DNA of 64,000 nucleotides from Nostoc parmelioides FACHB-3921 (GCF_014696625.1 NZ_JACJQL010000017.1:62001-126000), one strand, 5' to 3'; shown: positions 43,514 through 52,811, counted from the first letter of the stretch. The notes: generated by a model not told the origin, from the letters alone. Made by a program: numbers and translations.

Positions 43514-44812
43514 TCAAAAAAGGTCGAGATGTGCTTGGGCTTTTTTCAATGCGCTTTCTGGGGATGCACCTAACATTGTCGCCTCAATAGCTCTACCCAA
43601 ATTTTCTGATAGACGACTATACCCAGCAATAATTGGACGGGAACCAGATACAGCCATTTGTTCCAGAAAAACTCTCAGCGCCGGTTTTTGCCGAATAGCT
43701 TCTTGATAAGCTGGGCTTTGAATGGATTTTAAATTTACTGGCAAAAAACCTGAACCAATACTCCACTCCGTTTGAAATTGCTCACTGAGAATATATTCTA
43801 AAAACTTCCAGGCTGCTTGTTCTTTTTGTGGTGTGGTTTTCATCACAAACATATTGCCACTGGCGAGGACACTGGCTGGATGAAGGTTAACAGGAATTGG
43901 TAGGACATCAAAATCAACTTGACTTTTCATAATGGATGTCCAAGGCCCTGTTAGCTGCATCGCCACACGACCCGCCACAAAATCATCTTCTTCGTATCCC
44001 CGTTCTGGTGCAGATAATTTGGCTGAACCGTCTTGAATGAGATTTTGCCAAAATTGTAAAGCAGCGATCGCCCCTGAATTAACTAAATGAGGATGATTAT
44101 CGTTGATTATTGTCCCATCACTACTTAATAAAAAGGGAAACCATGTAAAAACCGTCCATTCTCCTTTACCCAAGGGCATGAGCATACCATACTGATCAGG
44201 AATGCGATCGCCATTGCGGTCTATAGTGAGTTTTTTGGCAACTTGTCTGAGTTCTTCCCAAGTTTTGGGTAATTCGGTGATTCCCGCCGCCTTAAATAAA
44301 TCCGGTCTATAAAAAATCCCGACATTCCCAGCAAAAAGAGGGACTGACCAAATATGACCCTCTAACTGCATCTCGCCAAAGCAATTAGGAATAATTTCTG
44401 CCTTGAGTGGTGATTTATCTAGCCATTCTTCCAAAGGTCGAATAGCTGCCAAGTCTACCAATTGACCAGTGATTTGTGGGTTGAAAAACAAAATATCTGG
44501 TGGTACATTACCCACAACTGCTGTTAAAACTTTCGGTATTTGTTGTTCAAGCTGACCCGCATAGAGAGATTCTATATGGATATCTGGATGAGTTTGATTA
44601 AATTTGTCTACTAGTTGTTGAAATACATCTCGATTAATGGGGGGATTAATACCATGCCAAAGAGTCAGATTGATAACACTTGATTGTGTCTGTATTGTCG
44701 ATTGGCAAGCTGATAATATCAGGCACATGATCAGAATAAATGCTATTAATAAATAGCGTGTAGCCAATTTAAAATATTTAATTATTCTGGATGCAGAAAT
44801 AATATTTATCAT
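43514..44812 (-). CDS. ABC transporter sugar-binding lipoprotein (family 1)
   Basis: 432 aa. The lipobox LILSAC follows a strong hydrophobic segment (about residues 18-35). The mature protein has the extracellular solute-binding family 1 pattern: LTLWHGINPPINRDVFQQLVDKFNQTHPDI, LPKTWEELRQVAKKLT, DQYGMLMPLG, FVAGRVAMQLTGPWT and EQAAWKFLEYI. Probably binds an oligosaccharide or glycerol phosphate in the periplasm. No permease or ATPase gene is adjacent, so the rest of the transporter is elsewhere. Confidence 0.9.
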   Translation of the reverse strand: MINIISASRIIKYFKLATRYLLIAFILIMCLILSACQSTIQTQSSVINLTLWHGINPPINRDVFQQLVDKFNQTHPDIHIESLYAGQLEQQIPKVLTAVVGNVPPDILFFNPQITGQLVDLAAIRPLEEWLDKSPLKAEIIPNCFGEMQLEGHIWSVPLFAGNVGIFYRPDLFKAAGITELPKTWEELRQVAKKLTIDRNGDRIPDQYGMLMPLGKGEWTVFTWFPFLLSSDGTIINDNHPHLVNSGAIAALQFWQNLIQDGSAKLSAPERGYEEDDFVAGRVAMQLTGPWTSIMKSQVDFDVLPIPVNLHPASVLASGNMFVMKTTPQKEQAAWKFLEYILSEQFQTEWSIGSGFLPVNLKSIQSPAYQEAIRQKPALRVFLEQMAVSGSRPIIAGYSRLSENLGRAIEATMLGASPESALKKAQAHLDLF

Positions 44813-45174
44813 GACAATTGATTAGAGTAATTCATGTTGTTTTAGAGATTTTACTCAATTATTGATATAGTATAGCGGTTCTCATTCTAGTAAGTTACAA
44901 GCAAGAATAATTAACCGCAGATGTAGCTTGCTTCCCGCAGGCTACACAGATGGAAATAGATAAGTTTGTACCTCAGCAAACTAGTAAACGCTACATATAG
45001 GAATAATATTTGATTTTTGTAAACTTAATTCTCAATTATTAAGTAAAAATTCCAAGTCTATAGGGTCGATACTGCTGACAGTATATATATTTCAAAAATT
45101 AAATAAGAAACATAAAATAATTTTACCTTTATAAGGTATCATACGTAAGTTGTATTTATTATATTACAGAGGTT
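44813..45174. other. Intergenic with a hairpin
   Basis: Divergent gap of 362 bp. It contains the palindrome TGTAGCTTGCTTCCCGCAGG..CTACA at about 44922-44946, of the same class as the hairpin at 5441. The rest is AT-rich; both flanking promoters must be here. Confidence 0.5.
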
Positions 45175-45918
45175 ATGCAAACACTACCTAAGCCATCATT
45201 TTTAAATGGTTACTGGCAAAATTCATTTAACTTAAAGCAGCATATACAGGAGTTTTTAAATATAGATGCAGAAACACTAGAAACAAAGTTACAGTCTAGT
45301 CAGCAGCAAATGGCTGAATTGGGCTACAAAGATTTTGACTGGGAAAAAGCTACTGCTTTTTATCGTGACAAAGTACGAGAATCTTATTTATTTGAATTGG
45401 GAGCATGGCATTTAACTAGCCAAGATTATATAGGCGATACCCTGCGTTTGGTTGCGGATTATAGTCAGGGTCGAGTGCTAGATTTTGGTGGGGGTATTGG
45501 CACTCACGCCATTGGTGCTGCTCTTTGTCCTCAAGTTGAGCAAGTAATTTATTGCGATATTAATCCTATTAATCGTGATTTTGTAAAGTATAGAGCCGAA
45601 AAATTGGGTTTAAATGAAAAAATAACTTTCTGTCTTGAAATACCGCCACAAGTAAATTTTGACACCATCATATCTTTTGATGTTTTAGAACATTTACCAG
45701 ACCCCAGTTTGCAATTAATCAAGTTCCACGAACTTCTAAGCAACGAAGGAAAGATTATACTCAACTGGTGTTTTTTTAAGGGGTTTAATCAAGAGTATCC
45801 CTTTCATGTAGATGACCCTCAAGTAGTAGAGCAATTTTTTAAAATTCTGCAAACCAAATACTTAGAATTGTTTCAGCCTTATAATATTACTGCTCGATGC
45901 TATCGTAAATGGAGATAA
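45175..45918 (+). CDS. Class I SAM-dependent methyltransferase
   Basis: 247 aa. The SAM-binding motif I is VLDFGGGIGTHAIGAAL (about residues 102-118), then YCDINP for motif II and IISFDVLEHLPDPSL for the post-I region. The substrate is not predictable. A glycosyltransferase follows on the same strand after 71 bp, suggesting a shared role in decorating a glycan or glycolipid. Confidence 0.87.
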   Translation: MQTLPKPSFLNGYWQNSFNLKQHIQEFLNIDAETLETKLQSSQQQMAELGYKDFDWEKATAFYRDKVRESYLFELGAWHLTSQDYIGDTLRLVADYSQGRVLDFGGGIGTHAIGAALCPQVEQVIYCDINPINRDFVKYRAEKLGLNEKITFCLEIPPQVNFDTIISFDVLEHLPDPSLQLIKFHELLSNEGKIILNWCFFKGFNQEYPFHVDDPQVVEQFFKILQTKYLELFQPYNITARCYRKWR

Positions 45919-45989
45919 AATTTATGGGTAATGATATATCTAATTAATTTATTAATAACATCAGTAAAAATTCGATTAATTACAATCAA

Positions 45990-47093
45990 ATGACTTCATC
46001 TCCAAGCGACTTACTAAAGTTGCTCATGTTATCTACTCCTGTGGGTGCGATTGGTTCAGGTATTGGTGGTGGGGTAGAACTCACTCTCAGCAATATTGCC
46101 CACGAAATGATTCGGCGCGGTCATAGTGTCAAAATCGTTGCTCCTCAAGGGTCAATAGTGAAAAATGTACCTGTTTTAGAAATTGCTGGTCAAGTGCAAA
46201 CACCAGCGCAAACCCAGACTCGTGATGAGCCGATTATCCTACCAAAAAATTCTGTCTTGGCGAATATGTGGGACTATGCTCACCAAGTGCAATCTGATTA
46301 TGATTTGATTGTCAACTTTGCCTATGATTGGCTGCCTTTATATTTAACTCCATTTTTTAGCTGTCCCATCGCTCATTTAATCAGTATGGGTTCTTTGACT
46401 GATGCAATGGATTCCATCATTGAGCAAGTTGCAACTAATTTTCCCGAAACTATTGGTGTACATACCCTCTCTCAAGCACAGACATTCACCTTTGCAGATA
46501 AATGTCGTTGTCTAGCCAATGGGATGGATTTATCTATTTATCAATTTTGCGCCCAACCGAGTGATTTTTTAGCTTGGGTAGGAAGAATCGCCCCAGAAAA
46601 AGCGCTAGAGGATGCGGTCGCAGCAGCCAAAATTACGGGTATTCCCCTGAAAATTTTCGGATTCAAGCAAAATGAAGAATACTGGCAGGATATTTGTCAA
46701 AAATACGCAGACGCTCCCATCATATATAGAGGATTTTTGCCTACAGAGGAACTGCAACAAGAATTAGGCCAATGTAGGGCGTTATTAGTCACGCCTCGTT
46801 GGGTAGAAGCCTTTGGTAATGTGGCGATTGAGGCTTTAGCGTGCGGTGTACCAGTGATAGCTTATCGTCGTGGAGGACTCACGGAAATTGTCAAAGATGG
46901 TGAGACGGGTTTCTTAGTAGAGCCAGATAGTGTTGATGGGTTAGTGAATGCGATAAGAAACTTAGATAAAATTGATCGCCGTGCTTGCCGCCAACAGGCG
47001 GAGGTAGAATATTCTCAACAAGCAATGGGCGATCGCCTAGAGTATTGGTTTAGAAATATTTTAAAAGAAGTGGAGACTTCCAAAAAACACTAA
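45990..47093 (+). CDS. Glycosyltransferase family 4
   Basis: 367 aa, GT-B fold. The N-terminal IGSGIGGGVELTLSNIAHEMIRRGH is the acceptor-side glycine loop. The C-terminal half has FLAWVGRIAPEKALEDAVAAAK, VTPRWVEAFGNVAIEALACGVPVIAYRRGGLTEIV with the E-x7-E nucleotide-sugar site, and GETGFLVEP. Acceptor and donor are unknown. Probably cotranscribed with the methyltransferase gene. Confidence 0.9.
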   Translation: MTSSPSDLLKLLMLSTPVGAIGSGIGGGVELTLSNIAHEMIRRGHSVKIVAPQGSIVKNVPVLEIAGQVQTPAQTQTRDEPIILPKNSVLANMWDYAHQVQSDYDLIVNFAYDWLPLYLTPFFSCPIAHLISMGSLTDAMDSIIEQVATNFPETIGVHTLSQAQTFTFADKCRCLANGMDLSIYQFCAQPSDFLAWVGRIAPEKALEDAVAAAKITGIPLKIFGFKQNEEYWQDICQKYADAPIIYRGFLPTEELQQELGQCRALLVTPRWVEAFGNVAIEALACGVPVIAYRRGGLTEIVKDGETGFLVEPDSVDGLVNAIRNLDKIDRRACRQQAEVEYSQQAMGDRLEYWFRNILKEVETSKKH

Positions 47094-47102
47094 AATACAT
47101 TA

Positions 47103-47924
47103 TTAGACTTTAGCTACCGCAGATGGTTTTGGTGGGTTAACTTGCAACTTTTTAAACATTGCTTCCCGTGCCTGCATAGCTAAAGTATCATCTAAAGGTT
47201 GTAAAGTAATTGGTTGTTGATACTTTAACCGCAATGCTGTTTGAATCAACCAATCAGCCACAAAGGGGTTTTTAGGTAATAATGGCCCGTGGGAATAGGT
47301 TGCTATGGCATTTTGATAAAATGCTCCTTCTGTACCATCTTCACCATTATTGCCTAAGCCATAAACGACTTTTCCTAAAGCTTCCACCTTACCTAACTTA
47401 GTGCGTCCGCCGTGATTTTCAAAACCTACTAAGTAGGCTTTGCTTCCCGTCATTTCCTCTAAATCTTTTGCTAGACGACTAGCTGTAACTTCTATGACTA
47501 AATTACCGATACAACGCTTAGTATTTTCACCGGGATGAATAGAAACTAAATCAAGTATTCCTAAACCTTCAATACGTTGTCCTAAGCCTGGTTCGTAATA
47601 GTGTCCCAATAATTGGGGTGAACCACAAGTAAAAACTCCTGGTGTGCCATTGTCGATTTTCTCACGCATCGCGTCAGCTTTCGCGCCTTGCAAATCGCGC
47701 ATGACGATTTCTTGCTGTCTGTCTTGTGCGCCACCACCAACTATCACATCTACAGACTTAATATCTTCTGCTGTGGCGTTTTGGTCTAAAGGTAATACTT
47801 TCACCGTATATCCCCGCCATTGGGCGCGACGTTCGATAGTAATCACATTACCGCGATCGCCATAGGTACTCATTAATGTAGGATATAGCCAGCCGATAGT
47901 TAATTCTAATTGTGGAGAATTCAT
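47103..47924 (-). CDS. gatD: GatD-like glutamine amidotransferase subunit of the MurT/GatD complex
   Basis: 273 aa, CobB/CobQ-like class I amidotransferase. The catalytic Cys100 is in FTCGSPQLLG and His212 in YSHGPLLPK, in the positions expected for GatD. It releases ammonia from glutamine for MurT, which amidates the D-Glu of lipid II in Gram-positive bacteria. The start MNSPQLELTIGWLYPTLMSTYGDRGN is typical. It follows murT by 37 bp, a spacer that is itself STRR (GTTGACT units). Confidence 0.88.
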   Translation of the reverse strand: MNSPQLELTIGWLYPTLMSTYGDRGNVITIERRAQWRGYTVKVLPLDQNATAEDIKSVDVIVGGGAQDRQQEIVMRDLQGAKADAMREKIDNGTPGVFTCGSPQLLGHYYEPGLGQRIEGLGILDLVSIHPGENTKRCIGNLVIEVTASRLAKDLEEMTGSKAYLVGFENHGGRTKLGKVEALGKVVYGLGNNGEDGTEGAFYQNAIATYSHGPLLPKNPFVADWLIQTALRLKYQQPITLQPLDDTLAMQAREAMFKKLQVNPPKPSAVAKV

Positions 47925-47961
47925 ATTTGTGGGGATTGTTGACTGTTGACTGTTGACTGGG

Positions 47962-49305
47962 TTACAGAATTTTCCTACCTGTGAGGACTTCCCGCACTTC
48001 TAGCATGGCGGAATAGGTGGGGAGGATGTGCAGGGTTTCGGTGGCTGGGGTGTGTTCTAAGGCTGTGGCGATCGCTTGACGTAAATCTGCTTCGACAATT
48101 AAATTGAGATTACTATGCGCCGATTTTTCACTATAACGCAGACGTAGCGCCATATCATAGACGCGATCGCCACTCACGACTAAAGTTCCTCCTCGTTCTA
48201 CTAATTTTTCTGTATCTACGTCCCAAATCCAAGATACATCTGTGCCATCGGGTGTGCGATCGTTTAATACTAATAAAGTGGTTTTATCTGTGCTTTGAGT
48301 GACGACGCGGATTGTTTCATTCGTCCCCACAGGATTTTTTGATAATAAAATTCTCACACGTTTACCATCAATAACTAAATCTTCTGCACGACCAAAAGCC
48401 GCCTGGAAGTTATTAATAGTATCTCTGATTGTGGTTTCATCCACACCTAATTCAATAGCGGCGGTGGTGGCGGCTAAGGTGTTGTATTTGTTGTACAAAC
48501 CAACGAGAATTTGTGACCATTCCCTACTGGCTAAAGTGGGTTGACTCTTAGTAAATCCGCAACTGGGACAAGTAAAATCTCCCAAATGGGATAAATACAC
48601 ACCTTGGTAATCTAAAGAATGTCCACATTGGGGACAGTAGATAGAATCAACAGCGTGAGGAATGGCTTCTAAATAATGTTCTGGTTCATTTAAGCCAAAG
48701 AATAAAACCTTTTGGGGTAACTGTTGACCGAGAAGGGATAAAGTCGGGTCATCAGCATTAGGAATTACCACCGTTTCTCTGGGAAGGGTCGAGATAACCT
48801 TTGTCCACCGCTTGCTGATGGTGTCTACTTCCCCATACCTATCAAGTTGGTCACGGAACAGGTTTAAACAGAGGATAATTCGTGGCTGGAGTGGTTTTAA
48901 GACCCTGGGAACAATATTCTCATCTACTTCCAGAATGGCATAGTCCACATCTAGAGTCCCCACCAAGTTAGTGCTTTCTAGCAACGCGGTCATCAACCCA
49001 TTTTCTAGATTTGCACCGGTGGAGTTATGACAGACACGGTAGCCTTGATTTTCTAAAATAGTGCATAACAGCAGTGCTGTGGTGGTTTTGCCGTTAGTCC
49101 CCGCAATGATGATGACCCCATTTTTCACCTGCTGACTCAATAATTGCAGCAATCGGGGTTCAATCCGCCGGGCAATAGACCCTGGTAATACACTAGCAGC
49201 ACCGAGACGGAGCGATCGCACTAAAAATGTCACACTTTTCGCCACCAACACCGCAAAACCCAACCGCAGCCTATCTATAACTTTGATTTTATTTCCCACA
49301 TCCAT
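47962..49305 (-). CDS. murT: MurT-like Mur ligase subunit (lipid II isoglutaminyl synthase)
   Basis: 447 aa, Mur-ligase fold. The ATP P-loop is GTNGKTT (residues 69-75), and the Mur signature DENIVPRVL is seen. The MurT-specific zinc ribbon inserts in the middle domain: CPQC (224-227) and CPSC (246-249). The C-terminal DUF1727 region has LVLNDRTPDGTDVSWIWDVD. With GatD it would convert D-glutamate in lipid II to D-isoglutamine. This activity is well known in Gram-positive bacteria; in cyanobacteria its role is not established to my knowledge. Confidence 0.9.
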   Translation of the reverse strand: MDVGNKIKVIDRLRLGFAVLVAKSVTFLVRSLRLGAASVLPGSIARRIEPRLLQLLSQQVKNGVIIIAGTNGKTTTALLLCTILENQGYRVCHNSTGANLENGLMTALLESTNLVGTLDVDYAILEVDENIVPRVLKPLQPRIILCLNLFRDQLDRYGEVDTISKRWTKVISTLPRETVVIPNADDPTLSLLGQQLPQKVLFFGLNEPEHYLEAIPHAVDSIYCPQCGHSLDYQGVYLSHLGDFTCPSCGFTKSQPTLASREWSQILVGLYNKYNTLAATTAAIELGVDETTIRDTINNFQAAFGRAEDLVIDGKRVRILLSKNPVGTNETIRVVTQSTDKTTLLVLNDRTPDGTDVSWIWDVDTEKLVERGGTLVVSGDRVYDMALRLRYSEKSAHSNLNLIVEADLRQAIATALEHTPATETLHILPTYSAMLEVREVLTGRKIL

Positions 49306-49319
49306 ACCCTAATTTATTA

Positions 49320-49379
49320 ATAGTCATTAGTAATTACGTCAATAGTCCATAGTCAACGGTCAAAGGTCAACAGTCAACA
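49320..49379. repeat. STRR array upstream of murT
   Basis: About eight imperfect heptamers (TAGTCAT, AGTCCAT, AGTCAAC, GGTCAAA, AGTCAAC) occupy the divergent gap between murT and the thioredoxin-fold gene. Confidence 0.85.
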
Positions 49380-49500
49380 TTCCCCACAGATCCCACTAGG
49401 CGCTATCTTAAAAAATAGTATACGGGCGTAATTATATATCCAGCCCAGGTTGCCTCATTCAGCACAAACCGAAGACAAACAGTAGCTTGTAAGGTTCATT

Positions 49501-50091
49501 TTGATGAATAGTATAGAGTTTTCTTTTTTACATAGACAGATTGCTGACTGGCGACGGTTGGTTTTTAAAGGCCTGTGTTTGCTTATATGTCTATTGATTG
49601 TAGGAATACAGCCAGCCTTTGCAGGTATTAACGATGATGTATACGACGGCAATATGTTCGTGGTTTATGCGGGTAATGGATCGTTAGTACCATCCAGATT
49701 TACTTTAGCCCAATCGTTAGCAGAACATAAACCAATATTTTTGGCATTCTACTTGGATGACAGTAGCGATTGCAAACAATACGCCATTGTAATTTCACGG
49801 GTACAAGAATTCTACGGTAAAGCCGCAGAAATTATCCCCATCAGTGTGGATACCATCTCATCCAAAAAGACTTACGAACCCACCGAACCAGGATATTACT
49901 ATTCTGGAGGCGTGCCTCAAGTTGTAGTGTTTAATCAGTCCGGTGAGGTAGTCTTAAACAAGAAAGGTCAAGTTCCTTTTGAAGAAATCGATGACAGACT
50001 ACGAGAAGTATTTGATTTATTACCACGTACAGAATCAGTACAATTAAAAAGGCGATCGTTCAATGAGTTCAGTAGTGAGTTAGCCAAGTAA
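49501..50091 (+). CDS. Thioredoxin-fold membrane-anchored or lumenal protein
   Basis: 196 aa. A hydrophobic signal or anchor (about residues 22-41, ending AFAG) precedes a thioredoxin-like domain (IFLAFYLDDSSDCKQYA ... YYSGGVPQVVVFNQSGEVV) with the cis-Pro (GVP). The CxxC active site is reduced to one Cys (SSDC), so it is not a standard disulfide reductase. Thioredoxin-like thylakoid proteins of this kind have been tied to photosystem I accumulation; whether this is one is uncertain. A MetMet pair (49501/49504) offers two starts. Confidence 0.7.
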   Translation: MMNSIEFSFLHRQIADWRRLVFKGLCLLICLLIVGIQPAFAGINDDVYDGNMFVVYAGNGSLVPSRFTLAQSLAEHKPIFLAFYLDDSSDCKQYAIVISRVQEFYGKAAEIIPISVDTISSKKTYEPTEPGYYYSGGVPQVVVFNQSGEVVLNKKGQVPFEEIDDRLREVFDLLPRTESVQLKRRSFNEFSSELAK

Positions 50092-50180
50092 CTTCGGGGG
50101 TAGACCAAATTGGTCTGCCCAAATTTTTAGTGATATCTGTTACTGTATTCCCCATCATGCCAAGAGATAATGTCGAAATA

Positions 50181-50247
50181 TCAACAGTCAATAGTCAATA
50201 GTCAACAGTCAAAAACTAGAACTAATGACCAACGACCAATGACCAAT
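50181..50247. repeat. STRR array upstream of the unknown 50261 gene
   Basis: AGTCAAT/AGTCAAC units followed by ATGACCA, ACGACCA, ATGACCA heptamers. It ends 13 bp before the start codon, so any ribosome site must be within about ten bases of repeat-flanking sequence. Confidence 0.88.
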
Positions 50248-50260
50248 TAAGTGTGTTCTG

Positions 50261-50869
50261 ATGTCAAAGGTTTATACCACCGAAGAACTAATTCAAATTT
50301 TGGCGGCTGAACGCCTAGCTTGCCTTAAAGGAGAGCGTCTAAAATTAGAAGTAACAGTTTCTGGTAATCCTATAATTGACCAGTTTATCAGAACAGATGG
50401 GCTACAAAAATTTACTGCCTATCAAGATTTTAAAAATGCCATACATGACTATCAAAGAGAATATCAAATTTCCGGTATTCTTTGGAAAGAAATTTCAATA
50501 AAGGGCAAAATATTACGTTATCCAGAAGTAGATACCCAACTAATTGCTTTAAGTAGTGATTTAGAAATATTGCAATCTGCTAAAAATTCCATCTTAGAAT
50601 TTTGGTATGAAGCCTCAGCCGGGATGGATTTATATTTAAGCTTTAATAATAATAAACAACATCAGTTAATTTTTATGTCTGATGTAGAAAGAATTGTCCA
50701 AAGAACAGAATGGGCTACTTTATGGAAATCGGAAAGTTCTAATTTTTTAGAAATAGTTTTACAGTTGGGATGGGGTAAGCCAGAAGAAGCCAGTTATAAA
50801 CGCGGTAGACCAAACTCAGGTAGTGAGTTTATTCATGCAGTTAATCCTGGTAATCGTCCTATTGGGTAA
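50261..50869 (+). CDS. Unknown cyanobacterial protein
   Basis: 202 aa, not recognised. It has no signal peptide or membrane helix. The N-terminus MSKVYTTEELIQILAAERLACLK is an amphipathic helix, and the C-terminus is Gly/Pro/Asn rich (KRGRPNSGSEFIHAVNPGN). The middle is mixed alpha/beta (LRYPEVDTQLIAL, EFWYEASAGMDLYLSF). It is followed on the same strand by hicAB 68 bp later, but nothing links their functions. Confidence 0.6.
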   Translation: MSKVYTTEELIQILAAERLACLKGERLKLEVTVSGNPIIDQFIRTDGLQKFTAYQDFKNAIHDYQREYQISGILWKEISIKGKILRYPEVDTQLIALSSDLEILQSAKNSILEFWYEASAGMDLYLSFNNNKQHQLIFMSDVERIVQRTEWATLWKSESSNFLEIVLQLGWGKPEEASYKRGRPNSGSEFIHAVNPGNRPIG

Positions 50870-50937
50870 TTGGTTAGTTTGGAAGGCGCATCATATTTGA
50901 GTATTCTCTAAGTATGTGAATCTAGAGTATACACAAT

Positions 50938-51129
50938 ATGAAAGTTAGTGAAGTTATTAAAAGATTGGAAACAGATGGTTGGTATTTAGCTAGAACTAAA
51001 GGTAGTCACAGACAGTTCAAGCATCCCGATAAAACTGGTACAGTAACAGTATCTGGCAAGCCGAGTGTTGATGTACCAATTGGTACTCTGAAAAATATTT
51101 GGAGACAGGCGCAATTGGAGGAAGATTGA
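50938..51129 (+). CDS. hicA: HicA-type toxin (mRNA interferase)
   Basis: 63 aa, YcfA/HicA double-stranded-RNA-binding-like fold. The motif GSHRQFKHP with catalytic His24 is present, along with the GTVTVSGKPSVDVPIGTLKNI core. HicA cleaves mRNA when not bound by HicB. Its TGA stop overlaps the ATG of hicB by one base (TGATG), the usual coupled arrangement. Confidence 0.93.
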   Translation: MKVSEVIKRLETDGWYLARTKGSHRQFKHPDKTGTVTVSGKPSVDVPIGTLKNIWRQAQLEED

Positions 51130-51344
51130 TGCGTTACGCGGTTGTAATTGAAAAGGGTGAAACTAGCTATGGTGCTTATGTACCTGATTTACCAGGATGT
51201 GTAGCTGTGGGTGAAACTTTAGAAGAAGTTAAACAACTGATTACAGAAGCTATTGAATTTCATATAGAAGGAATGCTTGTCGATGGGTTACCTATTCCTC
51301 AACCCACAAGTATGACTCACGAAGTTGAAGTATTAATGTCATGA
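51129..51344 (+). CDS. hicB: HicB-type antitoxin
   Basis: 71 aa. The partial RNase H-like HicB fold is seen: AVVIEKGETSYGAYVPDLPGCVAVGETLEEVKQLI and AIEFHIEGMLVDGLPIPQP. The usual C-terminal DNA-binding domain is absent, so autoregulation may need another protein. The start is ATG 51129, 30 bp downstream of an in-frame ATG inside hicA, because it couples to the hicA stop. Confidence 0.92.
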   Translation: MRYAVVIEKGETSYGAYVPDLPGCVAVGETLEEVKQLITEAIEFHIEGMLVDGLPIPQPTSMTHEVEVLMS

Positions 51345-51412
51345 CAGAAATAGAGATAAAACAGTTTTTCTATTTTGGCAAATGCCTATAAATTAATCAC
51401 TAATAATATCTG

Positions 51413-51558
51413 TAAGCTGTTACGCATTTAAATTGTATATTTCGCACTCAGGTTGTCAAAAGTCCACAGTCCACAGTCCAAGCTAGCCTTTGACTCTGGA
51501 CTCTTGACTATGGACAGCCCTGACGCAAGAATATTTGATTTAGGTGCGTATCACCTTA
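51413..51558. mobile_element. 146-bp MITE-like element, copy 1
   Basis: Begins TAAGCTGTTACGCATTTAAAT and ends ATTTAGGTGCGTATCACCTTA. The ends form imperfect terminal inverted repeats around TACGCAyyTAAAT. Inside is a heptamer-type hairpin (GTCCACAGTCCACAGTCCA against TGGACTCTTGACTATGGAC). It differs from 55088-55233 at a single base. It encodes no protein. Confidence 0.85.
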
Positions 51559-51570
51559 TTAGTTGGTAAT

Positions 51571-51609
51571 CGGTAACAGGTAATGGGAAAGACCAATTAC
51601 CTGTTACCG
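51571..51609. terminator. Perfect hairpin downstream of egtD
   Basis: 14-bp perfect arms CGGTAACAGGTAAT / ATTACCTGTTACCG with an 11-nt loop lie between the MITE-like copy and the convergent egtD. Without a T-run it could be a bidirectional or processing hairpin. Confidence 0.5.
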
Positions 51610-51671
51610 ACAATACCAAGCATATTTTCAGCAATTAGCCGGACTTGATTTACATTTCCTAACTTAATTAC

Positions 51672-52685
51672 TTATCCTGGCACTTGACATAGCAATAAAC
51701 CAAACCACTGATTTGTATCAGTCCAGGTCTGGACAGGTATTAAACCTTTAGCTGCGAGTTGCTGCTGAATGCTTTCGAGGTTAAATTTGCGAGAAATTTC
51801 AGTGAGGATAGTTTCGCCTTGGGCAAAATTAACGGTGAGATTGAGAGACTTTAATTGGACAGTTTGCGATCGCTCACTTTTCAAGTGCATCTCAATGCGC
51901 TGTTCACTCTCATTATAAAATGCCCAGTGTTTAAACTGTGTCGTATCAAAATTTCCCTCAAAACTTCGGTTTAAATGTTCCAGCATATTGAGGTTAAACT
52001 CTGCGGTGACTCCTTGACTATCGTCATAGGCTGGTTCCAAAATCTCCTTTGGCTTTTGCAAATCTACCCCCAATAAGAAATATTCACCAACATTTAAAGT
52101 TGCTCTAATTTGGGACAAGAAGACATCACACTCTTGTAGGTTAAGATTACCCAAGGTACTACCAATAAAACAAATCATCCTACTAGATAATTTTTTGGTA
52201 GTCAGTTGTGCAAGCGCTAATTCGTAAGTTCCCGCTAGCGCATAAATTTCTAGGGAAGGATAGTCTTGAAGTAACTGCTTGGCGCTACTTTCCAAAATCC
52301 CTGCACAAACATCAATCGGTAAATAACGCAGAGGATAATCTAGTTGCTGATAAGCATCCAGTAATATACGAGTTTTGGTAGAATTACCGCTTCCCAGTTC
52401 TACTAACTCGCAAGCGCCAGTAATTCGAGCAATTTCACCCGCAAACCTTCGTAAAATAGCCGTTTCTGTACGTGTCACGTAATATTCAGGTAACTCACAG
52501 ATACGCTCAAATAATTCAGAACCTCTGTCATCATAGAAATAACAAGGGGGTAAAGTCTTGGGTGTTTGAGTTAATCCCTTTACCACATCACTCCCAGCCG
52601 TAGATGTAACTACGCGGGTTGGTGCTTGCAAACGCTGTATTTGCAAACGTTGTTCAATGCTGTTAGTAGCTTTCAGTACTGACAT
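51672..52685 (-). CDS. egtD: L-histidine N-alpha-methyltransferase (ergothioneine step 1)
   Basis: EgtD trimethylates histidine to hercynine with SAM. The 337-residue protein has the family pattern PPCYFYDDRGSELFERICELPEYYVTRTE, LVELGSGNSTKTRILLDAYQ, YLPIDVCAGIL, CFIGSTLGNL for the SAM pocket and GVDLQKPKEILEPAYDDSQGVTAEFN. It supplies the substrate for the egtB product at 4147. Here it is monocistronic and separated by 46 kb from egtCB. Confidence 0.93.
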   Translation of the reverse strand: MSVLKATNSIEQRLQIQRLQAPTRVVTSTAGSDVVKGLTQTPKTLPPCYFYDDRGSELFERICELPEYYVTRTETAILRRFAGEIARITGACELVELGSGNSTKTRILLDAYQQLDYPLRYLPIDVCAGILESSAKQLLQDYPSLEIYALAGTYELALAQLTTKKLSSRMICFIGSTLGNLNLQECDVFLSQIRATLNVGEYFLLGVDLQKPKEILEPAYDDSQGVTAEFNLNMLEHLNRSFEGNFDTTQFKHWAFYNESEQRIEMHLKSERSQTVQLKSLNLTVNFAQGETILTEISRKFNLESIQQQLAAKGLIPVQTWTDTNQWFGLLLCQVPG

Positions 52686-52811
52686 TTAACCTCCGTATGC
52701 TGGATATAAAAGATTCTCTTAAAAGATGAATCTTCACGCTAGCCAGTGAAACATATAGTTATAATAAATAACATCACACTACAGCAGGAATACTCAAACT
52801 TTAAAGCTACA

